A stretch of DNA of 64,000 nt from Phanerochaete sordida. Its lineage: Eukaryota; Basidiomycota; Agaricomycetes; Polyporales; Phanerochaetaceae. Below are positions 34,974 to 45,912 of this stretch, piece after piece. A program made the translations under genes and the position numbers. Each line of letters opens with the position of its first letter. Positions within the stretch are counted from its first letter, which is position 1. Under the pieces are notes generated by a model that saw only the letters and a program-made list of their open reading frames with translations, had not been told where the DNA came from and ran no database searches. The stretch is taken from NCBI GenBank assembly GCA_019973155.2, contig BPQB01000052.1, forward strand, positions 62,001 to 126,000. Reading direction: 5' to 3'.

Positions 34974-37900
34974 CTACTCCGTGACAGGGGTGGCCGTGCG
35001 GTACGGATGTACGCCGTTGGTGGCATGATGGGGAGGGTCCACGAAGGGATTGCTCGCCGCGCTGTCTTTGACCGGCTCCTCGTAGCTCGACCCAGCGCCA
35101 TCGTCGCTGGCAGGAAGGGGGACTGATACCGGATCGAACGCGCCATCGATGGGAGGTGTCTGGGGAGCCGTCGAGCGGCGGCTGCCAGATGTCTGCCTGA
35201 CAGGCGTAGGTGAACGACGAACGGGCGTCGGAGAGCGGTGCGGTGTCGAAGAACGCTTGAATGGGTTCGGACGCTCCCACATTGTGTTTTGTGGGGTCTG
35301 GCTTCTCGGAGGCTCAGTGAGTAAATCCTCTGGTGGCGGAGTCGGACGCCGTGGCGGCGATCTCGGGGGCTCGTCTGCGCCACTCCACATATAATGTTCC
35401 TGAGCATGCTGCTCGGCGAGGGCGCCTGCAGACGGTGGGTGGTAAGCAGTCGGCGCCAGCCCTGGCATCTGTGGCCGCTGGCCTGCGACTCGCTGGGGTG
35501 CGTGGGGCGAGGGAGCGTTCGCTGGTGATGCCGCGGCAAGGGCATCTTGCTCGCGGAAAAGCGTCCTTAGCCGCATCAGGGCCTTTCCGAGTTCGTTGCG
35601 CCCTTTCATATCCTTGCCATAGCCCCAGAACGCGTCGACCTGAGAGCTCAGTGAGTATCGCTACGTTGGATGCGCAGCACATGAATCCTTACCGGGCTCG
35701 CTTCGACAAGCTCGTGTTCGCCCGTCGAGAGGAGTAACGCGCGAAGCTCCGTATGTTGGGTAAATTTCGCCTGAATGACATCCTCCATAACACTGATGTT
35801 GACTTTGAACCAGTCTGACCGCTGGTGCGGCCGCAGCCGCGTCGCTTCGGCCAGTGCCCCGCGTGACGTTGGTTGCATGCGAATCTGCTCGGCGAGATCA
35901 TCTGCATGGCCCAAAAACTTGTGCGCTTGAAACACTATTGCGCGCTGTCATCAGTCACCTTCTCTGGTGAGGGCGGAGCAAGCTACTCACAGTGCTCAGA
36001 GGTAGGATACGACTTCCCGCCGAACCAGATCGCGTGCGGGGAAAAGTTCGTGAACCTGTAATGTGGTTTAGCATCTTGGGATCACTGACGGTGAGTAGAC
36101 ACGCACTCGAAGTACGGCTGATTTCTCTCGTAAAAGTAGATTGTAGACGTCGGTGATTGCGCTGCGAAGGGAAACGTGAGCCAATAAGCTATGGTGGCCT
36201 TCAAGAAAGCTGCATATCGAACTCACAAGCAGAATCCATATCGGCAGCTGTGTAAGCGACCGACGCTCGTGGTGACAGAGGCCGTTGTATGTGGTTCCCA
36301 CCACCGGTCTGCAACGTCTATGAGGCGATCAGTCGTAAAGACAAATCTCGACGTAGAGTGCGTACCGGAGTATTTCCGACATAGCGAATCGAGCTCTGTG
36401 AAGCAGCCTCGTCGACTGACACACTCGCACGGGGTACGCCCGCGCCCTCGGCCATATCTGCGCGCAGACGGTCGCGGACGCGCATCAGGGCTTTGCCAAG
36501 CTCGTTCCGCCCGCGTTTGTCCTTGCCGTACCCCCAGAAGGCGTCGATCTGCAGAAACGTCTGTCAGTGCCCTCGGTCCATGCGCCTAGACTGGCGCTCA
36601 CAGGGCTCGCCTCGACGAGTTCGCGGTTTCCCGTGCCCAAGAGCATGTCGCGAAGGTACGGGTGCTGCGTGAACTTCGCGGCGACGACATCCTCCATAAC
36701 GCTGATGTTGACCTCGAACCAGTCGCTGCGCTGCAGACGCCGCAGTCGAGTCGCCTCGCTCAAGGCTTCGCGCGAGGTCGGCGCGGTTCGGATGCGCTCT
36801 GCGAGATCGGGGCGTTTGCTGATGAATTTCTGGGCTTGGAACACTGCGATGTGTCAGGTTCCGGTCGAGGGCACGGATAAGGGGAGGATGTCACGTACAG
36901 TGCTCAGACGTCGGGTACTCCTTGCCCTCGAACATTACAGGATACGCCGCGAAGTTCGTGAACCTGTCGCGTGAGCGTAAGCGTGCGGAGGTTACAAACA
37001 GAGCGCAGCGTACTCGTAGAATGGCTGGTCCTTCTCGTAGAAGAAGAGGGTGCTTTCGTCGAGCTGTGGCCGACTCGCCTTGCGCTCGGGCATCGCGCGT
37101 GCCAAGAGCTCCGTCGAGCTGTCTACGCTGTGCCGCTCTTCGTCGTCCACCTTCTTCTTGTCCTTCTTCTTCCACCCGAACCGTGAGGCAATGCTGAAGC
37201 CCTTCTTGCGCTCGCTGCTGTCGCGCTTGGCCTGCTGCTCCGCGTCATCCCGTTCACGCCGCTGGGGCTCGAGCCGCGGATGTTCCTGGCCACGCTTTCT
37301 CTGCTCCTGATCGATTTCGGCCTCACGGTTCTGCCGCACGTGGTCTTCCTCGTCGCGCTGTCTCCGTTCTTCGTCACGCTTTCTCCGCTCCTCCTCGCCT
37401 CTCTGCCTCTGCTCTTCCTCGCGCCTCCTCTGCTCCTCTTCGCGCACGCGCTGCTCCTCCGCAGGCCGCCCCTGTTTCGCCTCGTGCGCCTGCTTCGCTC
37501 GCTCCTGTTCCCTCCGCTCCGCTCCCTCCCGCTCTACGTGTCCGTTGCTGTGGGCCTGCTGGTCGTTTCGCATGTTGCTGTAGGCTGCGTCCCGCTGCCT
37601 CTGATACTCTGCGTCGCGCGCCTTGAGATCCCCTGCGCTGCTCGCCCGCTGTGCACGATGTTTGGCGTTTTCCTCTATGCTCTGTGTCTCCGCCGTCTCC
37701 GCCGCCTCCGACTGCGCATGCCGTTCCGCCTCTCGCCGCGCGAGCTCCTGTGTCAACCCCTTCGGCATCTGTTGTGTGCTCTGTGTGCTTTGCGTGCTCT
37801 GCTTCTTTCGGTATACCTCGAGTCGTTCTGCCTCTTCAGCCTGGTGCCTTGCGTCTTCGCGTGCGATCCAGTCTTCGACGTGGTGCATAGGGATGTCCAC

Positions 37901-38225
37901 CTGAGGCAGTTCGGTGTCCTGTTGTTCGTGGCCGTGCTCGGCTGGTACCGGCGGCTGCACCACATCTTTCTGTGCGCCGGCCCCTGCTGGCGCCCGTGGG
38001 TTGCGACCGTCTGGGAGTCCCGCCTCGAGGTCCAGAGCATGGCCGTTGTTGTTAGGCTGACGCTGCAGCTCGGTGCCCCCTTTCCCATTCTCTGACGTCG
38101 CGTAATATCTCAGCTGCGTAACGAGGCTTCATCGTGTCCACATACGTACCGATGCTCTTCTTGGCCTTGCTGTTGAGCCAGGAGATACAGAAATTGACCA
38201 TAGCAACGAACCACTGCCAGTGCAT
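34974..38225 (-). CDS. Coiled-coil protein with two tandem NADAR domains and Pro-rich tail
   Basis: The probable start is ATG 38225 (MHWQWFVAMVNFCISWL, hydrophobic, then basic KAKKS). After a short intron-containing stretch, a long exon (about 37010-37965) encodes some 270 residues of Glu/Arg/Gln-rich charged helix with repeated EEQRRREEEQ-type heptads, a likely coiled coil. It runs directly into NADAR 1: TLFFYEKDQPFYEY, then FTNFAAYPV..YPTSEH, MFQAQKFISKRPDLAERIR, SDWFEVNISVMEDVVAAKF and FWGYGKDKRGRNELGKALM. A linker of about 70 residues leads to NADAR 2: STIYFYERNQPYFE, FTNFSPHAIWFGGKSYPTSE, SDWFKVNISVMEDVIQAKF and FWGYGKDMKGRNELGKALM. The C-terminal 200 residues are Pro/Ser/Arg-rich with SPTPVRRSPTPVRQ repeats; the stop is at 34974. 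Both NADAR copies keep YPTSEH. It is divergently arranged with the PARP gene at 38794. Confidence 0.78.
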
Positions 38226-38793
38226 GGATATAGCAGAGTGAGTGGCGCGACGCTCAGGCCATATCTTGCGAACTCACGGGAATACCGACTCAACGTGCAC
38301 GGACGACGCCTATCGCCATGCCGCTTCCCACGGAGTGCCGCACTCAACTCGTGGTCGGCCCTGAGTGCGCGGGAATCCCGTGGCGACCAGCGCCCGGACG
38401 GCGTACGGACAGTCCCCGGCCGCATTGCCTGGAACATTAAAGTTGGGATCCAGGGTCTGATGCGAGATGGAAATGCGACATCCGTACCATTCCAGGTCTG
38501 TACTGTGTGGGAGGCGGGGACCGCGAGGATCTCGCGCATGTGGCAAGCGAGAAAGTGCCTCGTCCCCTGCCTCTCCGCGCGGGAAATGCGTGCGCGGCTG
38601 TGCATTCTGCGCGTAAATGCGACGGTGCGTCCCGTACAGCATCAATTATGCGGTCCATCCGACTTACGTCCTCTTTCAGGTGCAGGATCTGCAGCGCGGG
38701 CGGTGGCTAAAGCTCGCGGGTTCTATCTCCGCAGGCCTATATCGCTGACGCGCCTGTTCCTGATTGCTCTCTGTCCCGCTCCCCTCGCCCACA
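38226..38793. promoter_or_regulatory. Shared intergenic region of a divergent NADAR/PARP gene pair
   Basis: These 568 bases separate the start of the minus-strand coiled-coil double-NADAR gene from the start of the plus-strand prion-like PARP gene. No coding motif is present, so it probably holds both promoters. The last 50 bases before ATG 38794 are pyrimidine-rich (CTCTCTGTCCCGCTCCCC), typical of fungal transcription start regions. Confidence 0.4.
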
Positions 38794-40343
38794 ATGTCTT
38801 ACGGCTACGGAGGCTACCAGAGCAACCAGCCGAACGGCTACTACTACGGCAACGCCGGACAGCAGCAGTATTACCCGTCGCAGCAGCAGCAAGGCTACTA
38901 CAACTCGCCGTATTCGACGTACCCGAGCCAAGGATACTACCAGTACCAGGCACCTCCTCCCCAACAGCCATACTACGGCGGCGGATACACGAGCCATCCT
39001 GGGCAATACTATCGCACGGACAGCGGGCCGAGCTCGAAAGGATCCTCCGTGCCATCGACCCCGTACACGTACCCCAGCCAGCCGTACGGGGCGCCCGCAA
39101 GTGACGACTACGAGGAGCGCAGGGCTGCGGACAATAGCAAGTTCAAGGACAGTTGGATCCACAAGCTCGTCGAAGTCCCGACATACCATGAAGCATACTC
39201 AGACAGTGCGTACCACTTTTCCTGTCGTCTGCGACGGATCAGCTGAAGCTTCGGTCACAGTCCGGATACAGTTCAGGCGACAGTGGCGACACACGCCCAA
39301 TCCGCCTGCCGTGCACAAGGCAGGTCGCTGCGTTCTGCGCGTGCGATCCGCTACTTACAGCAGTCCGTTAGATATTCCGTATCTCGGATGGTAAGCTGCA
39401 GAAGATCAAGTTCAAGATGTACCGGTGGGTAAACTGCTTGTTGCTGGCACGAGATCGTCTGATAGGCGGCGCAGAGGCATGATCTCGTTGAAGACCGGAG
39501 AAGACAACGGGAACACGATCCACAGCTGGCACGGGACAGTCCGCGCGTGCAACATTGGTGACAACGGTGACAGGCTTAGCCCGTGCAAGAGCGAGGAATG
39601 TTCGCTCTGCAAGGTTATCAGAGTGGGCCCGGTTCATTCACCCCATCGACAAGGCCCTCTGACCTCAGCTGTAACAGAAATCCTACGATATATCCTTGTC
39701 TTGCACGCGTCATAAGTGGGGCAGATTCGGTCAAGGCATTTACACGAGTTCTACGTCGTCAAAGGTAAGGCTTGGTCGACTCTCCGCATAGATTGTGCTC
39801 AGTGCAACGTTTATGCAGGCTTACCACTACACCGCAGACACAGCGGGCTCACGATACGCCGCGTTGCTGCTAAACGAGGTCGTTATGGGTAACGCCTTTG
39901 AGACGACGCGCAATGCGTCGGACCTCACACAGGTACGTCTGATTCGGCCCCTTCAGCATCGGACAGTATACTCAGCGAACGCTGCAGCCTCCGGACGGGT
40001 ACGACTCTGTCAAAGGCATCCCCCACACGCAAGGCAACCTCAACTACGACGAGGCCGTCGGTACGTGTCAGCATCTCCTTGTGCTATTTTCGTGTGCTCA
40101 CGGCGGTCCGTCGCAGTTTACACGGTACGCGGACGTGCTACACCTATCACTGGCTCGGGTCATGTTGCTCACCCGCTATGCGATGTTTCAGAACAAGGCG
40201 ATCAGGCCGATGTACCTCGTGCTGGTGGAGCGAATGTGCGTACATCGCTTCCTGATCCCCGTCTCCCGCTTCACTGATATTGTTCATGCAGCCCTGGCTG
40301 GAAGCATCATACATGCCTCGAATTCGAAGACGAATCGCAATAG
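38794..40343 (+). CDS. PARP-type ADP-ribosyltransferase with Tyr/Gln-rich prion-like N-terminus
   Basis: The first 110 or so residues (exon 38794-39205) are low complexity and almost free of charge: MSYGYGGYQSNQPNGYYYG, QQQYYPSQQQQGYYN, QPYYGGGY. This resembles prion-like, phase-separating domains. A charged link (DDYEERRAADNSKFKDSW) follows. Exon 2 (39261-39319) encodes IQFRRQWRHTPNPPAVHK and is left by a GC-AG intron (39320-39371). Then come IFRISDGKLQKIKFKMYR, GNTIHSWHGTVRACNIGD (His), CKSEECSLCKVIR, KWGRFGQGIYTSSTSSK (Tyr), SRYAALLLNEVVMGNAFE, GYDSVKGIPHTQGNLNYDEAV (Glu), VYT and NKAIRPMYLVLVERI, with the stop at 40341-40343. It lacks all three Cys fingers of the sister PARPs. The triad is complete and every splice phase checked is consistent, so the gene looks intact. 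Confidence 0.83.
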
Positions 40344-41318
40344 CAGCGACAACAGCGCGAGAAGCTCGGAGAGGTATCATGTCTCTATATCATTAGCATC
40401 ATAGACTTGCAGAAATGTAGAACAACATGGATTTTGTCGGGATGCAGGCGTTCTTGGACGGCTCGGACTAGCGTCGCGACGATCCCGCGTAATCTAAGCG
40501 CCGTCTGGCGCTCCGCACATGGCGGGGCGGGCGGGCTTGATGCGGATGGATGAACCTCCTGTCCTTCCCCGCCATCGCGCAGCGTTGGTCCAGGCCGTCC
40601 GCCCTGGTGTCACATAACAACCTCGTATTGTGCTTGTGCATCGCAGCCGTTATCACAGAAACGCGTCGCAGGGCGAAGAAAGCAGCCTTTCCGGTGAGCT
40701 CTGGCGTGTTCAACGCACATGACCGTCGGTCCGCCGACGTATCAAATTGCGTTTGTATGGGGGCTGTTACGCGACAAAGTTATGTCAGGTTGGGATAGGT
40801 GCGATGCCCTGCCTAGGCTGCGTCTTGCAAATTGACCTGATTATCCCAGCACGGGGCCCAAGCCTCCCACATTTAAACCTACCCGGCGTCACCCAATATC
40901 ACTCTCCTAGGAATCCGTCAAAGAGACTTTCGGATGTCCCTGAAACGTTCCACTTCTAGTGTGCTTCGTGAGGGAACTCTTACCAGCTAGGCATGGGATA
41001 GCTATGTGCAGGGCGTGTGCCTGCGTGACCCATCTGGAGTGCGGGGATGGCTTGGTATCTAAGCGAGGTACCACATTTCTGCTGTGAATCGATGCTCAGG
41101 TGCCATATCATGCAGGGCTGTGCCCGTCAATCATGGCGGCGGGCGTGAACAATGCGGTGGCCTCCGTGGATTATGAAGGTTCGGATCCCGCTGATCGTCC
41201 CGACGGCCCAGGGCGCACGCACAGGGCTGCCCTGCCCCATTCTCCTCGAGCAGCATGCGGTCGGCGCTATATACTGTCAGACGAGCAGCTCTCAGCCATC
41301 CCTTGACGAGGTTCCGCC
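40344..41318. other. Intergenic, no gene seen
   Basis: Open frames at 40550-40798 and 41100-41379 (plus) lack motifs. The stretch probably contains the terminator of the upstream PARP gene and the promoter of the next one. Confidence 0.35.
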
Positions 41319-43041
41319 ATGGGCTCCAGATCCAGTAATCGCTGCAATTTCCCAGGATGCCAGGCTCCAGTCTGGGTAGACGGAAATGGTACGCCGTCGA
41401 GCTACTGCACGCGCAAGCACCGCGACGCGATGGTAGCCGGGAGCGCCAAGCCCACGTTCAAAGCTTGCAAGGTATCCGTCTTCTACTCGTCAGACTTGGC
41501 CGTCCTGAACGCGAGATACTCCCTCCAGCACTGTCACACGAAGCCCGTACACGTGGAGGCTGGGCAGGGTACGTCAGTCCTTGTGGGCGCTGCGCATGCT
41601 GACGCGTTCTGCGTCCAGTGTATGAGTTCTGCAGCCGGACGTGCGGAAGAGCACATCGCCAGGGCACCACTGGCGCCAGCAGTGCCGGTGTTCAGAGCCA
41701 GCAGTAAGAGGCTGGTTCGCATAATGCGACCTTTGAGCTGAGTAAGCTAAATTAGGACAAATGCTGAAATGTGTCTACAGTACGTTCTGGTGAAGCTGTC
41801 TAAAAGCTGTCTATGACGATTTATGCAGTTGTGGTCGAGGAGCAAAAACGTGGGTGAATAACGCTCAGAGCGATTTCTGCAGCATCAAGTGCAGAGATGA
41901 GGTACAGAAGACCGGTATGTCCCACCTGTGATGGTATGCACGGTGATCATGACGCTCCCTTCATCAGCACCTAGAATCCTCCCTATCCCGAGCTGGCACG
42001 CAGAATTCCGTGACGGTGAGTTGTCAAAATACTGCGCGTGAGACTCATAGCCCGTAGCTCACCTCGCTCAAGTTGCCGCGCTATTCCAAGATAAATGGAA
42101 GCATCCAGCCACTCCAAATAAGCCCCTTCCGGGCCGCGTTCTTATCGTGAGCTTTGTTCGGAGTCATCATCCAGGCATTCCTTCACGACAGTTCGCGATA
42201 GGTATATAAAGTATACTCGCGAAAGGGCCACATGAAGCGCTTCCAGGCGTACAAGTGCGTTTGTCTCTTCGCATTTCTGCCCCTGCATCTCAATCATCCG
42301 ATACACGCACTTTCAGGCAATCTGTAGGAAATCCGAGAAGGCGATGGCATGGTACCACCCGGTGTTGCCGGCTGGGTGACAGTCCGACCAGCACGAGTTT
42401 TTGCTCTAACTCCCAATGCGCTCTGTGTTCTATCCTAAAGGTACGTTTGTCCTCTACGCACCCTCGTGCTGTAGCTGAGGAGTATTACAGGACTCGTTCA
42501 AGCTTGCGAAGGCAGGGCGCGCGGGCCCAAGCAGCTATCAACGGTTTGGCCAGGGAATATATACTTCCGCTACGTCGTCTAAGGTAGCGTGCTTGTCAGT
42601 CTCAACATCTGCATCGAGGTACTAAGCGTGTACGTATAGTCGTTCGATTACATCAAGAACCTGGGCGGGTCGCCGCACCTGGCGATGATCCTCACCGAAG
42701 TCGTCATGGGGAAAGCGTGCAAAATAACCCAGGAGGACAACACCCTTACCAAGGTCACTACACCAAACACGCATTATACTCCGTGGTAATGCTCACATCG
42801 ATCTGCATAGCCTCCAAAAGGGTACGACTCTGTCGTTGGTGAGCCTGGCCTGACAGTAAATTTTGATGAAGCCGTTGGTAAGTGAATAGTCACCTCTGTT
42901 ATCTCAATGCTAAGACTGAGTGCCGTGCTATAGTGTACACGGTATGGTGACGTCTAGTTCTCTTCACTGCTGGTCTAATGCGTGCTTTGTTAGGACGATG
43001 CTATTCGGCCAAAATACCTCATCATATTTGAGCCGCAATGA
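41319..43041 (+). CDS. Three-finger PARP-type ADP-ribosyltransferase
   Basis: It begins MGSRSSNRCNFPGC at 41319 with finger 1: CQAPVWVDGNGTPSSYC, TRKHRDAM. Finger 2: LQHCHTKPVHVEAGQ and VYEFCSRTCGRAHRQG. Finger 3 near 41835: CSCGRGAKTWVNNAQSDFC then KCRDEVQ. APRILPIPSWHAEFRD and ALFQDKWKHPATPNKPLPG lead into the catalytic domain: VYKVYSRKGHMKRFQAYK, NPRRRWHGTTRCCRLGDS (His), NSQCALCSILK, YQRFGQGIYTSATSSK (Tyr), SPHLAMILTEVVMGKACK, GYDSVVGEPGLTVNFDEAV (Glu), VYT and DDAIRPKYLIIFEPQ, with the stop at 43039-43041. All three fingers and the H-Y-E triad are present, making this, with 13211-14939, the reference for the family. It is followed in the same direction by the MLKL-NTD-NADAR gene at 43811. 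Confidence 0.86.
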
Positions 43042-43810
43042 GTGATGTGGCGTCACCAGTAGTTCTCGTACAATACGATCAGTGCGCCAGCACAGGCCAC
43101 TGTGGCGTCATCACTGCACTCCTCCCGGGACCGTCGTCTCGATCGGCGCCTGCGAGGCATGCATGCTCTCCAAATTGGCGTGCGTCATTCACCCCCGTCG
43201 GCCTCATGCATGACCGGAGAATACGATTCATCCCATCCTTATGCAAGGAAGCTCTGTATCATTCTTTCACATGATGCGTGTAATGCTTGTGGAATTCTTA
43301 GTGTTACCGTGGCAGTGAGAGGCACATGCCGTGTATGTCACGCCGCATAGAGGCACCCACCGCCATGTCTTCTCATGAGTGCTTGCGATGGATATCGCGC
43401 CAGATCAGACGCGCTAGAAGATTAGAAAGGGTCTGATTGGTGTGCTCACACGCAGTCCACGGAGCCCAACACAGAGGGCGACCAATCGCCGAGGGAACAG
43501 AAGCCGAGCACAAGCATGCACTCAGGTGACCATACGGTGACCACATCCCGCGGGCTTAGGTTCAGTCCCTGAAGCATCTGAAGATTGCAGTCCCGCTGTG
43601 CGGAGACGCGGTACTGCCGTCGGCGATTGGCGGCGAGGCGATACCCATGGCAATCTGGGCCATTCTTGCTTCGAGGGCTCTGCCCAAGCTCCCGCACATG
43701 CCGGACAGGGCGTTTCTCGCATTGAGCCGTGCGAGCTCCGCACCATTCTTGGACGCCCAGCCCGTCGCCCAACGAGACAGGCCTCGTCTCTGTTTCTGAA
43801 GGTCGCCGAC
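43042..43810. other. Intergenic, promoter region of the following gene
   Basis: No conserved coding motif was found. The long minus-strand frame that overlaps 43562-44590 is the reverse complement of the 43811 gene and is not a gene. Confidence 0.4.
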
Positions 43811-45263
43811 ATGGCTCTCGTAACTACTAGCAATGTGCTCGCCTTCGCAGTGCCCGCCGCCCAGCTCATCAACGAGGTCGCCGGCTTTACGGCGTTCCCG
43901 CCGATGAAGGCCGCGTCGACCATTCTGTTGGCAATCCTCGAGATCGTTCAGGTGCGTCGCGTATTCCTTCGCGGAGACCCAAGTCATAAGCTCGACGACG
44001 AAAGACCATACAACATCACCAACGCGAGTGCACCGCGCTGGCTGATCTCTGTGCCGGACACTTGAGAACGATTCACAAGGCCATGAAAGGTAAATGGGAC
44101 AACGCACCAAGGGAACTCCTGGATAATATTGCCGACTTTGAGAGGTGATGTCACTCTTGCTATGTATGTTCAGAGCAGTTATGCTGAACCTGAATACAGG
44201 ACGCTCGCAGGCCTGCAACAGGATCTGAGGACTCACGCCCGAGAAACCTGGGTAGATATCGTTTTTCGTAACGGTCGGATGGACAAAATACTCTCGATCT
44301 ACAACCTGAAAGTCACCAAAGCTGTCCAAGACTTTCAGATGGTCGCTATCGTTCAGATTCAGCACAACGTGCGGCAGATTTATGTTGCTGTGTCGCCGAC
44401 GGATGGTACTCGTGAGACAGTTCCCTCGCTGGCAGCGATTATGGAGACTGACCCATGCTCGTGTGTGTAGCTGGGATGCAAATCTCGCAAGTCGTGACTG
44501 GCCCTGTCTCGACCACGATCTACTTCTTCGACAAAAGCCAGCCGTACTATGAGTATGCGGACGGTCGTCATCACTTGTCCTACGTTGCACTCACCTGTCG
44601 CGCATGCAGATTCAGCAACTACTCTCAGCATCCAGTGGAACACAACGGAAAGTCCTACCCTACTGCCGTCCACCGTAAGCTCTTGCGTCATTCTCGTACT
44701 CTGCGCACTACCGCTCAGCCCAATCAGTCTTCCAGGCACACAAATTTCTTGACACGTCGGCCGACATAGCGGAGAGCATTCGCGTGCAAGCTACGCCAAA
44801 AGATGCGGTGGACGAGGCATCGAGGCATAGCTATGCGCAGAGAACAGACTGGCGCAGCGTGAACCGGGAGTACATGGACCTCGTGCTAGACGCAAAATTC
44901 GCTCAGCATCCTGCGTTGCGCGAAACACTGCTCGCGACAGGCGACAAGGAACTCGTCGAGGCTAGCCCGGTGAGTACCACTTGGCGAAGCACCGAATAGG
45001 CAGGCGCTGAAACTGCGTTACAGTACGATGATTTCTGGGGATACGGCCCAAACAAGAACGGCAGAAATGAGTTCGGCAAGTGTCTCATGAAACTGCGAGA
45101 GAGGCTACGAGCCGCGAACAACCTTCATGGCCATAGCCACTCTGTGCGGCCAGGCCGCGGGCGAGGGCGTAAGGGAGCCTCTGACGACAGCGCAAGCCGG
45201 TTGCATGTGCACGCGATGCATGGTCAATACGATATGCATCGCTCCCACAGCGCACGACGTTAG
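43811..45263 (+). CDS. MLKL-NTD-like helical domain fused to one NADAR domain (clearest example)
   Basis: The start MALVTTSNVLAFAVPAAQLI at 43811 leads to the helix GFTAFPPMKAASTILLAILE. The second exon has QRECTALADLCAGHLRTIH and PRELLDNIADFER. The third has TLAGLQQDLRTHARETWVD, MDKILSIYNLKVTKAVQDFQ and IVQIQHNVRQIY. This is the N..C..L..C helix, the L..I..F helix and the Y....AV.DFQ helix typical of MLKL/HeLo-type adaptors. A linker exon ends STTIYFFDKSQPYYEY; NADAR continues with FSNYSQHPVEHNGKSYPTAV, FQAHKFLDTSADIAESIR, TDWRSVNREYMDLVLDAKF, LLATGDKELVEASP and FWGYGPNKNGRNEFGKCLMK. The tail is basic and His-rich (GRGRGRKGASDD), and the TAG is at 45261-45263. YPTAV-H replaces YPTAEH, so the conserved Glu is Val here. 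All joins I traced keep frame. Confidence 0.82.
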
Positions 45264-45758
45264 GCCCTGTAGTAGTATCCCCTTCATTAGTGTGTTGTAT
45301 CAATATTTATTTCCGGACATATCTTTGGGACGACGAGCGGCATTGTCAGACTATGGGCATGTTTGTTATGTCTGCAGAACAGAGGGGGGGAAACATTGGT
45401 GCTGAACGTCGACATCCAAGAGCGAACGCACATGTGCAGCAACGTAGGTATGACGAGGATCGCGGTCCACATTCAGACTCAGGCGGAAAATCTGGCGAAA
45501 ATCTAGCAGGGCGCCTTGTGGGCGCCTCATAGTAGATCTGATCTATTGATAAGATAGCCAGATTGCCACCAACCGCCCGCTTTGCATCTTGCTTCGTCAA
45601 CGACTCCGAACAACCCGCCCTCTGCAGCCGCTGTTCTCGTCGACTGCGCAAGCAGCGTATCTTCAAGCGTTTGTACCTCGGTCAACGTATCTCCCTCTGT
45701 GATAGTGCCATGCGCCCGGTGGTAGATGAAGACACCCCTTGCCAGTGGGCTCCCCATT
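45264..45758. other. Intergenic, no gene seen
   Basis: Only short frames without motifs are present. A MITE begins two bases after this stretch. Confidence 0.35.
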
Positions 45759-45760
45759 TA

Positions 45761-45910
45761 CTGTACAATTACGACCAAATCGGACAAGCGCCCGATTTTT
45801 CCTTTATCCGACAACTCTCCAAAACCCCCACAAATCGAGAAAAAATTATTGGCGGGGTCAGCGGAAAACCGGTATGACAGGTGACATCCGATTTGGTCGT
45901 AATTGTACAG
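45761..45910. mobile_element. 150-bp MITE with 24-bp perfect inverted repeats and TA target site
   Basis: The left end is CTGTACAATTACGACCAAAT followed by CGGA, and the right end is its exact complement over 24 bases. Both ends are flanked by TA (45759-45760 and 45911-45912), the target duplication of Tc1/mariner-type elements. The element is far too short to encode a transposase. Confidence 0.82.
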
Positions 45911-45912
45911 TA

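Noticed and set aside
37280..38095. Long plus-strand frame rich in Leu, Pro and Cys
   Set aside because: It is the reverse complement of the Glu/Arg-rich coiled-coil exon of the 34974-38225 gene; such GC-rich charged repeats leave open antisense frames.
43562..44590. 342-codon minus-strand frame
   Set aside because: It is antisense to the MLKL-NTD-NADAR gene, whose plus-strand exons carry clear domain motifs and correct splice sites.
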